Shown here: piece by piece, positions 9,223 to 18,920 of the stretch | Position numbering within the stretch: the stretch's first letter is position 1 | Layout: each line of letters opens with the position of its first letter | DNA from: Inhella gelatinilytica | GTDB taxonomy: Bacteria > Pseudomonadota > Gammaproteobacteria > Burkholderiales > Burkholderiaceae_C | Direction of reading: 5' to 3' | Assembly (NCBI RefSeq): GCF_016093295.1 | Contig: NZ_JAEDAL010000006.1 | Coordinates: forward strand, 62,001-126,000 | Length of the DNA stretch: 64,000 bases | Translations under genes and position numbers: made by a program | Notes under the pieces: generated by a model | The model's database searches: none | What the model was told of the DNA's origin: nothing | What the model saw: the letters and a program-made list of their open reading frames with translations, nothing else

Positions 9223-10074
9223 ATGAGCCTCGACGACTTCCGCACCCTGCTGCCGCAACGCTTGATGCCCAAGCGCTTCTTCACGGAGGCGGCCGGACGA
9301 TTCGCCGCATGGGAGGGCGGCCCTTGGACCACCCGCGTCATTCGACGCTTCATCGCGCGCTATGGGGTCAACATGGCCGAAGCGGCACAGCCCGACCCCG
9401 CCAGTTACCCGTCCTTCAATGCTTTTTTTACCCGCCCCTTGAAGTCAGGGGCCCGGCCACTGGCGCCAGCGGATTGGATTTGTCCCGTGGACGGCGCCAT
9501 TTCGGCGTACGGCCCCATCGCGGCTGACCAGGTGTACCAGGCCAAAGGCCACGGCTACAGCACACGCACCTTGGTGGGCGGTGACGGCGAACTGGCCGCG
9601 CAGTTTCAAGACGGTCACTTTGCCACGCTGTACTTGAGCCCCAAGGATTACCACCGCATTCACATGCCCTGTGCCGGCACGCTGCGACAAATGATTTGGG
9701 TACCCGGAAGTTTGTACTCCGTGAACCCGGCCACCGCGCGAGCGCTGCCCGGCCTGTTTGCCCGCAACGAGCGTGTGGTCTGCGTCTTCGACACCGAACA
9801 CGGTCCATTCGTCTTGGTCCTGGTCGGGGCCACCATCGTGGGCAGCATGGCCACCACCTGGCATGGCGTGGTCAACCCCCCGCGCCGACCCGCGGTGACG
9901 ACCTGGACCTACGCACCCGGTGAACACCGGTTCGAGCAAGGCCAAGAAATGGGGCGTTTCCTGTTGGGTTCGACCGTGGTGATGCTCTGGCCCAAGTCGG
10001 ACCTGACCTTCAACCCCGATTGGGCGCCTGGCCGCCCCATTCGCCTCGGCGAAAAAATGGCGGACTTCGCATGA
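9223..10074 (+). CDS. psd: Phosphatidylserine decarboxylase proenzyme
   Basis: 283 residues. It converts phosphatidylserine to phosphatidylethanolamine at the inner membrane. The self-cleavage motif LGST is at residues 248-251; cleavage before Ser250 produces the pyruvoyl prosthetic group and the alpha/beta chains. Other family blocks are SFNAFFTRPLK, CPVDGAIS (active-site Asp) and LYLSPKDYHRIHMP. Length agrees with short bacterial Psd. ATG 9223 was chosen since it opens the conserved MSLDDFRTLLPQ start. The stop overlaps the trpS start (ATGA). Confidence 0.97.
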   Translation: MSLDDFRTLLPQRLMPKRFFTEAAGRFAAWEGGPWTTRVIRRFIARYGVNMAEAAQPDPASYPSFNAFFTRPLKSGARPLAPADWICPVDGAISAYGPIAADQVYQAKGHGYSTRTLVGGDGELAAQFQDGHFATLYLSPKDYHRIHMPCAGTLRQMIWVPGSLYSVNPATARALPGLFARNERVVCVFDTEHGPFVLVLVGATIVGSMATTWHGVVNPPRRPAVTTWTYAPGEHRFEQGQEMGRFLLGSTVVMLWPKSDLTFNPDWAPGRPIRLGEKMADFA

Positions 10075-11378
10075 CCCCCACCCGCGTTCTCACTGGCATC
10101 ACCACCACCGGCACCCTGCACTTGGGCAATTACGTGGGCGCCATCCGGCCCGCCATTGCCGCGTCGCGCGAGCCCGGCGTGGAGAGCTTTTTCTTCATGG
10201 CGGACTACCACGGGCTCATCAAGTGCGACGACCCGGATCGGGTGGAGGCGTCGCGCTTACAGATCGCGGCGACGTGGATTGCCGCGGGTCTCGATACCGA
10301 CGTGGCCCTGCTGTATCGACAAAGCGATGTGCCCGAGGTGTGCGAGTTGACTTGGCTGCTGACGTGTATCACCGCCAAAGGTCAAATGAATCGTGCTCAC
10401 GCCTACAAGGCGGCCGTGGATGCGTCCGTCGCCGCCGGCGAAGAGCCCGACTCCAACGTCACGATGGGTCTGTATTGCTATCCCATCCTGATGGCGGCGG
10501 ACATCCTGCTCTACAACGCCCACCGCATTCCGGTCGGGAAGGATCAGGTTCAGCACATCGAGATGGCGCGGGACGTGGCCCAGCGCTTCAATCACCTGTA
10601 CGGCGACGACTTCTTTGTCCTGCCCGAAGCCCAGGTGGACGCCGAAATGGAACTGCTGCCGGGTTTGGACGGCCGCAAGATGAGCAAGAGCTACGACAAC
10701 GTCGTGCCCCTCTTTGAGGGCGGACTGGAGGCGCTCAAAGCGGCGATCGCGAAGATCGTCACCGATTCCCGGGAACCCGGTGAGCCCAAGGAACCCGAGG
10801 GCACCCCCCTCATTCAGCTGTGGGACGCCTTTTCCACCCGCGAGGAACGAGCTGCCCTGCGCAGTGAACTGCGCGCCGGCTTGGGTTGGGGTGCAGCCAA
10901 ACAACGTTTGGTGGCGCAGATCGACCGCGAGTTGGGCCCCATGCGCGCCCGCTACGAGCACTTGATGACCCACCCGGACGAGATCGAGGCGATCCTGTTG
11001 CAAGGCGCTGAGCGGGCCCGCGCGATTGCACGCCCCTTGCTGGCCCGCTTGCGAGAAGCCGTGGGGCTGCGACGCTCCCGCCTTTTGCCCGGTCGACAAA
11101 CGCTCGCCCCCAAAGCCGCCGCCCTGCCGGTGCCCAAGCAATACCGGGAGTCCGACGGCCTCTTCTATGTGAAGCTGGTTCAGGGCGATCAACTCCTGCT
11201 GCTCTCCCCCGGCTTTGCCCAAGGCAAGGAGGCAGGCCAGTGGTGGGCCCAGGTCAAGCGAGAAGGCCGCGTTGCGGCCACCGCGGCCCAGCAAGTTCAC
11301 GACCGCCTGGACGAAGCCCTGGCCCAACTTCGGGCGGCCGAGGCCGACAAAAAGGCCAGCCAAGCTGCGGCCGACTGA
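10071..11378 (+). CDS. trpS: Tryptophanyl-tRNA synthetase with C-terminal extension
   Basis: 435 residues. Class I synthetase charging tRNA-Trp. The HIGH-type motif is HLGN at residues 17-20 (TTTGTLHLGNYVGA) and KMSKS is at residues 203-207. The catalytic core ends near residue 340; the remaining ~95 residues form an additional region (LPVPKQYRESDGLFYVKL followed by a charged, Ala-rich helix) absent from the 334-residue Escherichia coli enzyme. Longer TrpRS forms are typical of Burkholderiales. It overlaps psd by four bases, so the two are probably co-translated. Confidence 0.97.
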   Translation: MTPTRVLTGITTTGTLHLGNYVGAIRPAIAASREPGVESFFFMADYHGLIKCDDPDRVEASRLQIAATWIAAGLDTDVALLYRQSDVPEVCELTWLLTCITAKGQMNRAHAYKAAVDASVAAGEEPDSNVTMGLYCYPILMAADILLYNAHRIPVGKDQVQHIEMARDVAQRFNHLYGDDFFVLPEAQVDAEMELLPGLDGRKMSKSYDNVVPLFEGGLEALKAAIAKIVTDSREPGEPKEPEGTPLIQLWDAFSTREERAALRSELRAGLGWGAAKQRLVAQIDRELGPMRARYEHLMTHPDEIEAILLQGAERARAIARPLLARLREAVGLRRSRLLPGRQTLAPKAAALPVPKQYRESDGLFYVKLVQGDQLLLLSPGFAQGKEAGQWWAQVKREGRVAATAAQQVHDRLDEALAQLRAAEADKKASQAAAD

Positions 11379-11471
11379 CCCCCCCGGTGCCTCGCGCCCT
11401 GCGGGCGCTCCCGGCTTGCCGTGCTGAGCAGAAGGGCGTACACCTGAGTCCCCAGCCTCAGGAGCCCGGAC

Positions 11472-12812
11472 ATGCCCCTTTTGATTCGCACCACTCTCAT
11501 CCAGGCCTTGGCCATCGGCCTCTTCGTCCCTGTGGGGGCCACGGCCCATTCCAAATCGGCAGCCAAATCTCCACCGGCCCCCGCCGTTCAACAAGTCGTG
11601 AAGCCCCCCATCGCCCAGGCCTGGGTGGACCTGGCCACCCATCACAGCGATCTGCCCGGCTTCGCTGGGGCCCTGATGGGCGGGGGGGGCGCCGGTTTGG
11701 GCAGTCTGTTCGGAGGCGGTGGCGACAAGGGGCGTGGCAATGTGTTTGGCGGGACTCAGGGCCTGGGCATGACCGGGAGCGGCCAATGGTTAGACGTAGC
11801 CGTCCACACCCGCGCCAACCCCTCCCTGAGCCAGGCCCAGCAAGCGATTCCGCCCGGCCTTCAGCTGGGTGCGACGCTGAACTTGGTGGCACCGGTGCCG
11901 GACAAACCCATTCCAGTGCCGGAGCGCGACGATGAGCCACGCGAACCGCACTACGAACGGCCGAAGGGCAAGCTGCTGCTGTACTGGGGCTGCAGCGAGT
12001 CGGTTCGCGAGGGGCAGCCCCGCGTGTTGGACTTCGCCAACCTCCGCCTGGAAGACATTCAGCGCATCATGGTCGCCCGGGGCCACACGCCCAAGGGCGC
12101 CCGCAGTCAGCCCGGCTACCCCGCTTGGCCGAACAAGACGGATGATCGCAAGGTGCCTGCCGGCGCCCGCATCGCCGGCGAGAACGGATTCAGTGGCCAA
12201 GGGGTCCCGGAGGGTTTTCGCTTTGATCTGCGTCCCGACGTGGACTTCATGCCACCCTTGGACCTGCAGCGCCATGCGCTGCCCAGCGGCGCTACCCAGC
12301 TGAATTGGCCCGGCTTGGAGCAGTCCCGCGCGTACTTCATCAGCGCCATGGGTGCCAAGCCCGGCACCGACGGCAGCGACAGTGCCGAAATGGTGCTGTG
12401 GAGCAGCAGTGAACTCCCTGACACCGGTTTCGCGCTGCACGACTACCAGACCCCGGCGGGCATCGAACGCTGGGTCAAAGAGAAAGTACTGCTGCCTCCC
12501 AGCACCTTGCAGTGCGCCATTCCCGCCGGGATTTTTGGTACCGCGGGCGAGTCAGGCGCCGGCATGCTGCGCATGATGGCCTATGGACCGGAGCAGGCGG
12601 TCGCTCACCCGCCGCGACCCACCGATCCCAAAGTGCCCTGGACCCCTGATTGGTCCGTTCGGGTGCGCACCAAGTCCAGCTGGATGGGCTTACTCGGGAT
12701 GGAAAACACCGGCTCCGAGCGCGGGGCCGGCCGGCCCAAACCGGCCGCAGAGCCGGAAGAGAAGAAGAAACCCAACGTCGGTGATTTGCTCAAAGGCATT
12801 TTTGGCCGTTGA
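11472..12812 (+). CDS. Secreted hypothetical protein, glycine-rich N-terminal region
   Basis: 446 residues. A signal peptide (MPLLIRTTLIQALAIGLF, then an Ala-rich cleavage region) is followed by a low-complexity Gly segment (about residues 68-100) and a larger folded part. Visible features include KLLLYWGCSESVREGQPRV, a Pro-rich middle, and a charged tail ending KKKPNVGDLLKGIFGR. I recognise no named domain; the Gly-rich region plus secretion suggests an envelope-associated protein (inference). A good ribosome site (CAGGAG) lies 7 bases before the ATG. It has its own 93-base spacer after trpS and is followed by the acyl-CoA synthetase after 111 bases. Confidence 0.82.
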   Translation: MPLLIRTTLIQALAIGLFVPVGATAHSKSAAKSPPAPAVQQVVKPPIAQAWVDLATHHSDLPGFAGALMGGGGAGLGSLFGGGGDKGRGNVFGGTQGLGMTGSGQWLDVAVHTRANPSLSQAQQAIPPGLQLGATLNLVAPVPDKPIPVPERDDEPREPHYERPKGKLLLYWGCSESVREGQPRVLDFANLRLEDIQRIMVARGHTPKGARSQPGYPAWPNKTDDRKVPAGARIAGENGFSGQGVPEGFRFDLRPDVDFMPPLDLQRHALPSGATQLNWPGLEQSRAYFISAMGAKPGTDGSDSAEMVLWSSSELPDTGFALHDYQTPAGIERWVKEKVLLPPSTLQCAIPAGIFGTAGESGAGMLRMMAYGPEQAVAHPPRPTDPKVPWTPDWSVRVRTKSSWMGLLGMENTGSERGAGRPKPAAEPEEKKKPNVGDLLKGIFGR

Positions 12813-12923
12813 GCCGCCCAATACCTGGGGTTGCCCCTCTAGTCGACCCTGGGGAAAGCGCCGTGGTGTTTGAGGCCCCAATCAGGCACCCTTGATCTTC
12901 CGTCCGCTTTCAACCGCAGTCTT

Positions 12924-14615
12924 ATGAGCACGACCATCGCCCCGGAACGTTTGGCCCTTCAATGCCTGTACTACTGGGAAACCAGTCACGCCCATCACGT
13001 CACCCTGACCCAGCCCATGGGCAACGGCCAGGTCCGGGATTTCACCTGGGGCCAGGTGGCCGATGAAACCCGCCGCATGGCCCAGTGGTTGAAGAGCCAG
13101 GGATGGCCCGAAGGCAGCAAGGTGGCCATCCTCTCCAAGAACTGTGCTTGGTGGTTGATGACCGATCTGGCCATTTGGATGGCCGGCTATGTCTCCGTCC
13201 CGCTCTACCCCACCCTGGCGGCCGGCACCATCACCCAGATCTTGGAACACAGCGAGGCCAAGATGTGCTTCGTCGGCAAGCTCGACGGTTGGGAGGGCAT
13301 GAAGCCCGGCATTCCCGCCGACATGCGCTGCGTCAGCTACAGCCTCAGTCCGGACGATGCCAAGCGGGCCTACCAAAGCTGGGACGAAATCATTGCGGAC
13401 ACCCCCCCCCTGCAGGGCAACCCCGTACGGGCCGCCGATGAACTGGCCACGCTGATTTACACCTCCGGCACAACGGGCGCCCCTAAGGGCGTCATGCACA
13501 CCTTTGGCAACTTTGCCTGGGCCCTGACCGCGGGGCTGGGCCGCATTTCGATGGGCATGAATGACCGCATGCTCTCCTACCTGCCGCTGGCCCACGTGGT
13601 CGAGCGCTGTTTGGTGGAGCACGGTTGGTTGATCACCGGCATGCATGTGTATTTCGCAGAGTCGCTCGAAACCTTCACGCAGGATTTGCAGCGCGCCCGT
13701 CCCACCGTGTTCTTCTCCGTCCCTCGCCTGTGGGTGAAGTTCCAGCAAGGCATCTTGGCCAAGATGCCCCAAGCCAAACTCAACCGCCTGCTCTCCATCC
13801 CCATCCTGAATTGGATCGTCAAGCGCAAGATCCGAAAGGCGCTGGGTTTGGATGCCTGTCAGTTCGCCGCGGGCGGTGCGGCCCCCATGCCGCCCGACTT
13901 GCTGCGCTGGTACCGGCGCATTGGCCTGCCCATCAACGAAGGCTATGGCATGACCGAAAACTTGGCGGTCAGCAACATCACCATCAATGGCGAAGACATG
14001 ACCGGGACGGTGGGCCCTGGCTACGACGGCGTGCAGATTCGCATCGACAAGAAGACCGGCGAGTTGCAAATGACCAGCCCGGCCGTCATGAAGGGCTATT
14101 ACAAGGAGCCGGAACTCACGCGCGAAGCGTTTACCGAAGACGGCTGGCTCAAGACCGGGGACAAGGCCTCGCGCGATGAGCGGCAGTGCATTCGCATCAC
14201 GGGCCGGGTCAAGGACCTGTTCAAGACCAGCAAGGGCAAATACGTGGCGCCGGCCCCCATTGAGGACAAGCTGGTGATGCACGGTGCCGTTGAGGCCTGC
14301 GCGGTCGTGGGCGCCAACATGGGCCAACCGCTCGGGCTCGGCATGCTGGGCCCCGACGCAGTCAAACAGTTGGAGACGCCGGAACAGGCGGCAGAGCTGA
14401 AGGCCTCGCTCGAAGCCCACCTGAAGGCCATCAACGAAAAGCTGGACCCGCACGAGCAAATGGACTGTTTGGTGCTCTTCAAGCAGCCGTGGACGGTGGA
14501 AAACGGCTTCATCACGCCCACCTTCAAGGTCAAACGCAACGTCATTGACGACACCTACGGCACTCGCTACGAGAAGTGGGCCGAAAGCCGCCAGAAGATC
14601 ATCATCGAAGGTTGA
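12924..14615 (+). CDS. AMP-dependent long-chain acyl-CoA synthetase family protein
   Basis: 563 residues. It adenylates a fatty acid and transfers it to CoA. The AMP-binding P-loop is TLIYTSGTTGAPKGVMHTF, followed by the A5 motif GYGMTE and the A8 region around LKTGDKA and ITGRVKDLFKTSKGKYVAP, which is the long-chain (FAA1-like) version. ATG 12924 (MSTTIAPERL) gives the typical N-terminus; longer in-frame starts read unlike the family. It is monocistronic, with two hairpins after the stop, the second a strong terminator. Substrate chain length cannot be stated. Confidence 0.94.
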   Translation: MSTTIAPERLALQCLYYWETSHAHHVTLTQPMGNGQVRDFTWGQVADETRRMAQWLKSQGWPEGSKVAILSKNCAWWLMTDLAIWMAGYVSVPLYPTLAAGTITQILEHSEAKMCFVGKLDGWEGMKPGIPADMRCVSYSLSPDDAKRAYQSWDEIIADTPPLQGNPVRAADELATLIYTSGTTGAPKGVMHTFGNFAWALTAGLGRISMGMNDRMLSYLPLAHVVERCLVEHGWLITGMHVYFAESLETFTQDLQRARPTVFFSVPRLWVKFQQGILAKMPQAKLNRLLSIPILNWIVKRKIRKALGLDACQFAAGGAAPMPPDLLRWYRRIGLPINEGYGMTENLAVSNITINGEDMTGTVGPGYDGVQIRIDKKTGELQMTSPAVMKGYYKEPELTREAFTEDGWLKTGDKASRDERQCIRITGRVKDLFKTSKGKYVAPAPIEDKLVMHGAVEACAVVGANMGQPLGLGMLGPDAVKQLETPEQAAELKASLEAHLKAINEKLDPHEQMDCLVLFKQPWTVENGFITPTFKVKRNVIDDTYGTRYEKWAESRQKIIIEG

Positions 14616-14628
14616 GCGCGTCAACCGA

Positions 14629-14658
14629 GGGTTGGCCCGTCGACGAGCGGGCCAACCC
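14629..14658 (+). other. GC-rich stem-loop after acyl-CoA synthetase
   Basis: An 11-bp perfect stem (GGGTTGGCCCG pairing with CGGGCCAACCC) with an 8-base loop, immediately downstream of the stop and upstream of the true terminator. It has no T tract, so it may be an mRNA 3'-end stabiliser. Confidence 0.7.
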
Positions 14659-14669
14659 CAAAATGTAAA

Positions 14670-14691
14670 GGGGGCCTCGGCCCCCTTTTTT
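14670..14691 (+). terminator. Intrinsic terminator
   Basis: GGGGGCC, loop TC, GGCCCCC, then six T residues. It ends the acyl-CoA synthetase transcript ahead of the convergent cyclase genes. Confidence 0.93.
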
Positions 14692-14767
14692 CTTATCCAG
14701 CGCCTACCTGCATCAGGCCCCACGGGGCCCAACCCGGCCGATCCCGGATAACAGGAATACCGGGCGT

Positions 14768-16771
14768 TCAGGCTTCCAAACCCAACGGCCCGTTGACTTG
14801 CAACAGCTTGATGCGGGCCGCCGCCGCCGCGCCCTCAAAGTCGGCCTCAATGCGGGTCAGCGCCTCCTCGTCGGCGGCTTGCGCCTCGCCCACACCCACG
14901 GCGCGATTGCGCCCGCGGTGCTTGGCGACGTACAGCGCCAGATCCGCCCAGTTCACCGCACGCTCCCAGTGCAGGCTCAAATCAGCCGGCGGCAGGGGGA
15001 AACACACAAAGCCCACCGAGATCGTGACCCGCAGTTGCTCCTTGCCGTTCACCACCACGGGTTGACTGCCCACCGCTTGCAGCAGCCGGTCGGCCAGCAA
15101 TTGGATGTGAGACGGTTTGATGGAGGGTGCCAGAACCAAGAATTCCTCGCCGCCCCAGCGCACCAACAGGTCGCCGTCGCGCATGGTGCCCTGCAGGCGC
15201 TTGGCCACGGTCTGAATGACCACGTCCCCAGCCCCATGCCCATAGCCATCATTGATGCGCTTGAAATGGTCGATGTCCACCATCATCAGCGCGCCCGTGA
15301 GGGGCTCAGCGCCTCGCTTTTGCATCGCAGCCAGGAAATGCCGCCGGTTGGCCAGTTGGGTCATCGGGTCGCGCTCGCTGAGCACCTGCAACAACGCTTG
15401 ATTGGCGCGCAAGCGCGTATGGGCTTGACGCACCCGCACCAGAGCCAGCATGGCAATGACCGCACAGAGGCCCGCCAGCACCGCGGCAATCACCGTCACC
15501 TTGCGGGCGGCCCCTTGGTTGTCCAGGGTCTGGGCCCGCACTTCGGTTTCACGGCGGAGCAGCTCAACTTGCGACTTTTGCTTGTCAGCGTCGTACTTGG
15601 CGCGCAATTCGGCCAGTACCGCTTCCCGCGCTTGACGCTGGGCATCTTGCGTCAACTGGCGTTCCGCGTGGTACAGGCTCAGCGCCTCGCGAGACTGGCC
15701 GGCGCGCGCCCACGCCACGCCCAGCTCCCGCATCTCCTCGGTGCGAGAGCGCAGGTCATCATGACCCACGGTCATGCGATCCAAGATCGCCACCTGGGCC
15801 TTGGCTGCATCGAAATGGCGCTGCTGAATGTGCGCCACCGCCAGGTTGTGGCGCGCCGTTCGAATGGTTCGCGGGTCGCCCAACTTTTCGAGCACGGGCA
15901 AGGCCTCTTCCATCGCCTTCTGCGCCTTTTGCGGCTGGTCAGAATGCAGGTAGGCATCGGCCAAGCTGACCTGCAGGCCCGCCCGCAGGTGCGGCAGCTG
16001 CGCGCGTTCCGCGACGGCCATGGCTTCTTCCAGCAGACCGCGATGCGCCGCGCGATCGCCTCCTCGGCGAACGAGAAGATCGGCCTCGTAAGTTTTAACG
16101 CGCACCAAGATGCGCGGCGTGGCACGGGCCAGCTGCAACGCTTCTTGCAAGACTTTCTTGGCCTCGTCCACCTTGTCCCGCATCTCGAGGATGCTGGCCA
16201 GCTCCGCCAAATCGAGCGCCACGGTCTCGTCGTCTTTACCCGCACGGGACAGGTGCAGCGCCTTTTCGACCGAGGCCTGGGCGTTGGCCAATTGCTCGCC
16301 CCGTTGCTGTGTGCGTGACAGCAAGCGCCACGCATCATGGGCCAGCCGGAAATCGCAAGTGAGTGCGCCGCTGGGCGGCACGCCGGCCCACGCACCACAA
16401 CTCGGTTCTAGGCGCTGAATCACGTCGCTGGCCGCCAGGGCGGCTTCGGCGTTGCGGCCGCGCCGCTCTTCCAACAAGCCCTCAACGAAGCGTGCCCGTA
16501 CGCTGCGCGGGCTTTGTCGCACCCACTGCTGCGCCGCGTCGAACTGACCTTGGAGCAAGCCCACACGGGCTTGCAGGTAGGGAATCCAGTCCCCCCAGGA
16601 AGCCTCTTCCTCCGCCTTCAGCTCTTGCAGGCTGGCCAAGCCCTCTTTCGGGTAGTCGTAGGCATGGACCAAGGATTGCGCACCGCGCTTGTCCAGGGCC
16701 GCATCCAGCGGCGCGGCAACAGCCCAACTTAAGGCCATGCCCCAAGCCAAGCCGATCCAGAGGGCTTTCAT
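14768..16771 (-). CDS. TPR-GGDEF diguanylate cyclase (downstream copy)
   Basis: 667 residues. Signal sequence (MKALWIGLAWGMALSWAVA), a periplasmic TPR-type helical region, a coiled coil, one membrane segment (VTVIAAVLAGLCAVIAMLALV) and a cytoplasmic GGDEF domain. The active-site motif is GGEEF at about residues 540-544, with an RDGD I-site exactly five residues before it, so c-di-GMP synthesis with product inhibition is expected. The start (ATG 16771) overlaps the stop of the upstream paralogue by four bases. Periplasmic sensing by TPRs is an inference from the topology. Confidence 0.92.
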   Translation of the reverse strand: MKALWIGLAWGMALSWAVAAPLDAALDKRGAQSLVHAYDYPKEGLASLQELKAEEEASWGDWIPYLQARVGLLQGQFDAAQQWVRQSPRSVRARFVEGLLEERRGRNAEAALAASDVIQRLEPSCGAWAGVPPSGALTCDFRLAHDAWRLLSRTQQRGEQLANAQASVEKALHLSRAGKDDETVALDLAELASILEMRDKVDEAKKVLQEALQLARATPRILVRVKTYEADLLVRRGGDRAAHRGLLEEAMAVAERAQLPHLRAGLQVSLADAYLHSDQPQKAQKAMEEALPVLEKLGDPRTIRTARHNLAVAHIQQRHFDAAKAQVAILDRMTVGHDDLRSRTEEMRELGVAWARAGQSREALSLYHAERQLTQDAQRQAREAVLAELRAKYDADKQKSQVELLRRETEVRAQTLDNQGAARKVTVIAAVLAGLCAVIAMLALVRVRQAHTRLRANQALLQVLSERDPMTQLANRRHFLAAMQKRGAEPLTGALMMVDIDHFKRINDGYGHGAGDVVIQTVAKRLQGTMRDGDLLVRWGGEEFLVLAPSIKPSHIQLLADRLLQAVGSQPVVVNGKEQLRVTISVGFVCFPLPPADLSLHWERAVNWADLALYVAKHRGRNRAVGVGEAQAADEEALTRIEADFEGAAAAARIKLLQVNGPLGLEA

Positions 16772-18795
16772 TCGTCGCCCCCCCGTTGTGGGCCCGGGGT
16801 GACCTGCAAGTTCAGCCGCCCGTCGTCGCGCGCGGCGCCCCAATCCGCCATCGCCTCCTGCAGAGACTGCATCGACTCGCAGCGAGCGCCATTCAGGCCC
16901 CAAGCTTGATTTCGACCATGGCCTTTGGCCTGATACATGAGGGTGTCCACCACATCGATGGCCTTCTCCCAGCCCGGAGCGCCCTCGCCCCCCGGGATGG
17001 GGAAACTGGCGTACCCAATCGAAGCGGTCACCCGCACCACCTGTCCATTGGGCAGGGCAACCGGCTCGCCGCCCAAGCCTTTGAGAATGCGGTGCGCCAG
17101 GCCCAAAGTCAGCAAGGGTTCGCGCGAGCTCACCAGAATCAAGAATTCTTCTCCGCCCCAGCGCACCACGATGTCTTGCTCCCGCACAGCGGCGCGCAAG
17201 CGGTGCGCCGTCGCCACCAGCACGGCGTCACCCCCAGCGTGACCGTGGGTGTCATTGATGCGCTTGAAGTGATCGATGTCAATCAAGAACAGGGAGGCTT
17301 TGAGCACCCCATCGTGTTCGTGGTGCCCCACCTCACGCTGGAAATAGCGGCGGTTGGCCAAGCCCGTCAGCGCATCCCGTTCGCTGCGCACGGCCAGCTC
17401 CGCATTCGATTGCGCCAACTCCCGATTGGCGTGGCGCATGCGACGGAACAGCATCACCATCAACACCATGGCGGCGACCGCGCTGGCCAGCAACAAGCCC
17501 CACTGCACCAACTGCAGATTGCGCGCCCGGATTTGCTCACCTTGCAACTTCGTTTGCTCTTCGAGCAGGCGCGTTTCTTGCGAGCGCCGCTCGGCATCAA
17601 ACTTTTCTTGTGCTTCCAACACCCGCTTGCGTTGGTCCGCCCGTGACAAGGTGTCCGCGATCCGCCGGTACTCCTCGTACGCCTCGACCGCCCCGGCGTA
17701 ATCACCCGCCTTCTCCAGGTACAACCCCAATTCTTGCCAGGACGAGGCCAAGTCAGACATCGCGCCTTGCTGACGATGTACCGCGATCACTTTCATCACA
17801 TCGGCCTTGCCCTCGGCAATGCGCTTGAGCCCGATCTTTGCGATGCCCATGTTGTGCAAGGCGAGCAACTCGCTGTCGCGCTCCCCGAGTTCTTGCGCCA
17901 GAGGTATCACCTCCGACGTGATCGTCAAGGCGCGGGCAAAGTCGCCCACCTGCAAATAGCTGTCCGCCAGATTGCCCATCAACAAGAGCTGCTGCCCCCG
18001 GTCCCCGGCCAACTTGGCATGGTGCAGGGCGGTCTCCAGTGCCTTGCGGGCGACGCTGCGTTCACTCTCGCCCTGGTAAATGAGGGCCACCGCGTTGTAC
18101 AGGCCCGACAGCAAGTCGTGATCCGCGGGGCTTTGCTTGGCCAGCTTCAGCGCCTCGTCGATCGTTTCTTTCGCCTTGTCAATTTGGTCGACCTGGATGT
18201 ACACGGTCGAAAGCCGCGACAACGCGTAGGCCCGGCGCCAGGGTTCGTCCATCTCGGCGGCCAAGCGCACGGCGTCCAAGCGCAGCAAGACGGCCTCATC
18301 GGCGTGACCCGCCAGCTCGCGCACGCCCGCCCGCATCGACCGCTCGCGGTACCGCCACTTGGGTGCGAGTGCCGCCAACCGTTCCGGACGGATGGAGTCC
18401 ATCTCCTTCTGGGCCAGCGCGTAATGCCCGGTGCTGAGGTGGTAGCTCGTCCAGGCGAGGGCCCACATCAACTCACCTTGGGCGCGACGCACCTCGTTGG
18501 GCGACTGACGCCACGCCGCCAGCGGGCCTTCCAGCGCCTCCAACTCCGTACGCTGCTTGCGTCCTGCGTGGTGCATGGCCAACTGGAAGAGCAAGTCAAA
18601 TTGCTCTTCGCTGTCGGCCCGGGCCTGACTGCGAACTTTATTGATTTGCTCGACAAAGTCCTTGCGCTCCGAACTTGGCAAGCGCTCAAGGCGGGTGATT
18701 TCGGGGCGCAAGCTGTCCTGCGCGTGCGCGGCTCCGCCCAGCGCCAGCCCCAAGGCCAACACCATCCAGCGGCAGCGACGCGTCAATCCATCCAT
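16768..18795 (-). CDS. TPR-GGDEF diguanylate cyclase (upstream copy)
   Basis: 675 residues with the same order as its downstream neighbour: signal peptide (ending AAHAQ), helical TPR repeats, coiled coil rich in Glu/Gln, a membrane segment (LLLASAVAAMVLMVMLF) and a C-terminal GGDEF domain. The GGEEF signature is near residue 547 and an REQD I-site sits five residues upstream. It is the promoter-proximal gene of a two-gene unit joined by an ATGA overlap. The two proteins are clearly diverged in their periplasmic part and probably respond to different cues while feeding the same c-di-GMP pool. Confidence 0.92.
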   Translation of the reverse strand: MDGLTRRCRWMVLALGLALGGAAHAQDSLRPEITRLERLPSSERKDFVEQINKVRSQARADSEEQFDLLFQLAMHHAGRKQRTELEALEGPLAAWRQSPNEVRRAQGELMWALAWTSYHLSTGHYALAQKEMDSIRPERLAALAPKWRYRERSMRAGVRELAGHADEAVLLRLDAVRLAAEMDEPWRRAYALSRLSTVYIQVDQIDKAKETIDEALKLAKQSPADHDLLSGLYNAVALIYQGESERSVARKALETALHHAKLAGDRGQQLLLMGNLADSYLQVGDFARALTITSEVIPLAQELGERDSELLALHNMGIAKIGLKRIAEGKADVMKVIAVHRQQGAMSDLASSWQELGLYLEKAGDYAGAVEAYEEYRRIADTLSRADQRKRVLEAQEKFDAERRSQETRLLEEQTKLQGEQIRARNLQLVQWGLLLASAVAAMVLMVMLFRRMRHANRELAQSNAELAVRSERDALTGLANRRYFQREVGHHEHDGVLKASLFLIDIDHFKRINDTHGHAGGDAVLVATAHRLRAAVREQDIVVRWGGEEFLILVSSREPLLTLGLAHRILKGLGGEPVALPNGQVVRVTASIGYASFPIPGGEGAPGWEKAIDVVDTLMYQAKGHGRNQAWGLNGARCESMQSLQEAMADWGAARDDGRLNLQVTPGPQRGGDE

Positions 18796-18920
18796 GAGGG
18801 ACTACGACCAGGGTTCATTCAGGTGGAAGGAAGTGTCGCTGCGACCACAGTCTTGCGTCCAGCGCCCAGCCCCGTGCTAACCCCTAGCCCGTTCGAAAAA
18901 TACACACGACCAGCTGAAAT

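Noticed and set aside
12882-14732. 616-codon frame antisense to the acyl-CoA synthetase
   Set aside because: The plus strand has the AMP-binding motifs; the antisense product has no recognisable motif.
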